DNA of 6,481 bases. Origin: Chloroflexota bacterium. GTDB lineage: Bacteria > Chloroflexota > Dehalococcoidia > DSTF01 > RBG-16-68-14. A program made the position numbers and the translations under genes. Positions 5,316 through 6,481 of this stretch are shown here, piece by piece. Numbering within the stretch: position 1 is the first letter of the stretch; each line of letters starts with the position of its first letter. A model generated the notes under the pieces. It saw only the letters and a list, made by a program, of their open reading frames with translations. It was not told where the DNA came from and searched no databases. The stretch spans positions 1-6,481 of the forward strand of contig JADFRJ010000138.1 in NCBI GenBank assembly GCA_022561355.1, in the 5' to 3' direction.

Positions 5316-6481
5316 ATGGCGGCATACCTGAAGTTCGCAGCAATCAGCATCATTGCGGCAGCACTCCTAGCTGCCGCCTGCTCCGATAGCGGCGGCGGAA
5401 ATAGCACGCAGCAAGCTCCCGACGACCCAGGCCGGCTCATAGCGCCGGGCCGTACGCACCTCAGTTTGTGTGTGGACAGTGCGGGTGGGAGGCAGGCTGC
5501 GAACGAGGACGTCGACTTCGTCCAGAATGCCTTGGAACGGGCCTTTGCGGGCGCTGACAACATCCCTAGCGAGTATGGAGTGGCCACAACTGAGGCTGGT
5601 TGTCCTCCACCACTGGAACTCAGGGGCGAACGTATAAGAATAGAAGATCGTTTTCCTCCGCAGGCACTTCTATATGATCCTGTTCTCGTTAGCCCGCATC
5701 GGCTCTTCGTGTACCTTGTACCGCCTTCGGCCTTCCTCGCAGCCTTCGGCCAATCTGAGTACGACTTCTCCACGTCTGAGTATCTCTGCTCAAATCCGCC
5801 AATCACTCCAGCACCAACCCATGTTAGTCAAGGATTCCGCGATGACAATACGTGTGAGCCTATGACGAGCAGCGTCTACATACCGGACGATTTAAGCCGT
5901 GAAGATCTAGCGGATGTGTTCCTCTATACGCTTGGGTTGAGGACGCCGCAACCCGCCCCTACGATTGACTGGTTTGCCTGTGTTGCTGGCTCGGACGCAC
6001 CATACTGCGAGCTATACCAGGAGTGCATAGCACCCGCGCCCCCTAGCCCTGAATACTGCACGGAAGAGTTCTGGCCTATGAGCGGTCTAACGCCACCACC
6101 GCCCATCGACACCTCAGCCTGGCCGACATACAACAGCCCGCTTGGTTTCGAACTGCAATACCCGCCGGACTGGACCCTGGATATCGTCTCTGACAGCCAG
6201 ATGAGGATCCTGGACCTAACCTACAAGAAGACGCTCGATGACGCGATCGCTGCGGGGCAGGTGGACGCGGGGCTGCCTCCAATTCCGGGCGCCGCACAGT
6301 TCAGCGTCATCGCGGACATCTCCCCCGGGTTTGACGCCGGCCAACTCATCGGCTCCTGCGGTGGTGATGCCGTTCGAGCTACGTTTCTTGGCCGGGCCGC
6401 CGTTCACTGCCGGGGCACAGGCACATTGACAGCCAAGCTCACTTCCGCCGGACATAGCTACTGGGTTGAGTTCCCCCCTGG
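5316..6481 (+). CDS. Cysteine-rich lipoprotein with PsbP-like C-terminal domain (partial, open at right edge)
   Basis: An uninterrupted frame of 388 codons from ATG 5316 to the window end, with an AGGA Shine-Dalgarno about 7 bases upstream. The N-terminus is a lipoprotein signal peptide: K6, a hydrophobic stretch (about 7-21), then LLAAAC with Cys22 as the likely lipidated residue, followed by a Ser/Gly/Asn linker. The lipobox is loose (Ala at -3). Residues about 45-235 form a domain I do not recognise, with Cys at 52, 96, 158, 180, 222, 231 and 237; C248 lies in the Pro-rich linker (238-271). From about 272, SPLGFELQYPPDWTL is typical of PsbP-like secreted domains, with two more Cys (348, 365). 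The even number of mature Cys suggests disulfides. Codons such as ATA, AGA, TTA and CTA, rare in the neighbours, are common here. Function unknown; an outer-surface binding role is a guess. Confidence 0.85.
   Translation, partial: MAAYLKFAAISIIAAALLAAACSDSGGGNSTQQAPDDPGRLIAPGRTHLSLCVDSAGGRQAANEDVDFVQNALERAFAGADNIPSEYGVATTEAGCPPPLELRGERIRIEDRFPPQALLYDPVLVSPHRLFVYLVPPSAFLAAFGQSEYDFSTSEYLCSNPPITPAPTHVSQGFRDDNTCEPMTSSVYIPDDLSREDLADVFLYTLGLRTPQPAPTIDWFACVAGSDAPYCELYQECIAPAPPSPEYCTEEFWPMSGLTPPPPIDTSAWPTYNSPLGFELQYPPDWTLDIVSDSQMRILDLTYKKTLDDAIAAGQVDAGLPPIPGAAQFSVIADISPGFDAGQLIGSCGGDAVRATFLGRAAVHCRGTGTLTAKLTSAGHSYWVEFPP

Noticed and set aside
5240..5806. Minus-strand frame of 188 codons opposite the lipoprotein gene
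   Set aside because: The plus-strand frame is longer, has a signal peptide with a lipobox, a ribosome-binding site and a PsbP-like domain; the minus frame shows no domain.

Overview
The window is a 6.5 kb, fairly GC-rich bacterial fragment. It carries one long minus-strand operon on the left and two plus-strand genes on the right. The lineage is uncertain. The mix of a UGA-containing selD, GC-rich hairpin repeats between genes, a secreted Gly/His-rich helical protein and a lipoprotein with a PsbP-like domain would suit Chloroflexota, possibly a Dehalococcoidia-like genome. A high-GC actinobacterial lineage is not excluded. This rests on general resemblance only.

Left part (1-3975, minus strand, transcribed right to left): a secreted or membrane-tethered Gly/His-rich helical protein (3259-3975); then, after a 180-base gap holding a 10-bp inverted repeat, a MacB/FtsX-type ABC permease (1690-3078); its ATPase (900-1697), overlapping the permease by 8 bases; an OmpR/PhoB-type response regulator (151-840); and the first 49 codons of a sensor kinase (1-149), which leaves the window. 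Together they look like an envelope-stress or efflux module: the kinase and regulator sense and control, the ATPase and permease form a type VII (MacB-like) transporter, and the secreted protein is an accessory or substrate of unknown role. No MacA-type adaptor is present here.

Middle (3976-4177): a divergent intergenic region with a REP-like GC-rich hairpin, a TATAAT box, and two near-identical 16-base copies of a Shine-Dalgarno-containing segment.

Right part (plus strand): selD, selenide,water dikinase (4178-5227), whose real reading frame passes through an in-frame UGA at codon 17, exactly at the catalytic Cys/Sec position. It is therefore almost certainly a selenoprotein, and two overlapping hairpins directly after the UGA are SECIS candidates. 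Plain ORF calling would shorten it to 283 codons starting at 4376. After a second REP-like hairpin comes a cysteine-rich lipoprotein (5316 to the end, open at the right edge) with a PsbP-like C-terminal domain and a visibly less GC-biased codon usage.

The most noteworthy item is the recoded selD: the enzyme that makes selenophosphate for selenocysteine synthesis itself needs selenocysteine, so the host should also have selA, selB and tRNA-Sec elsewhere.
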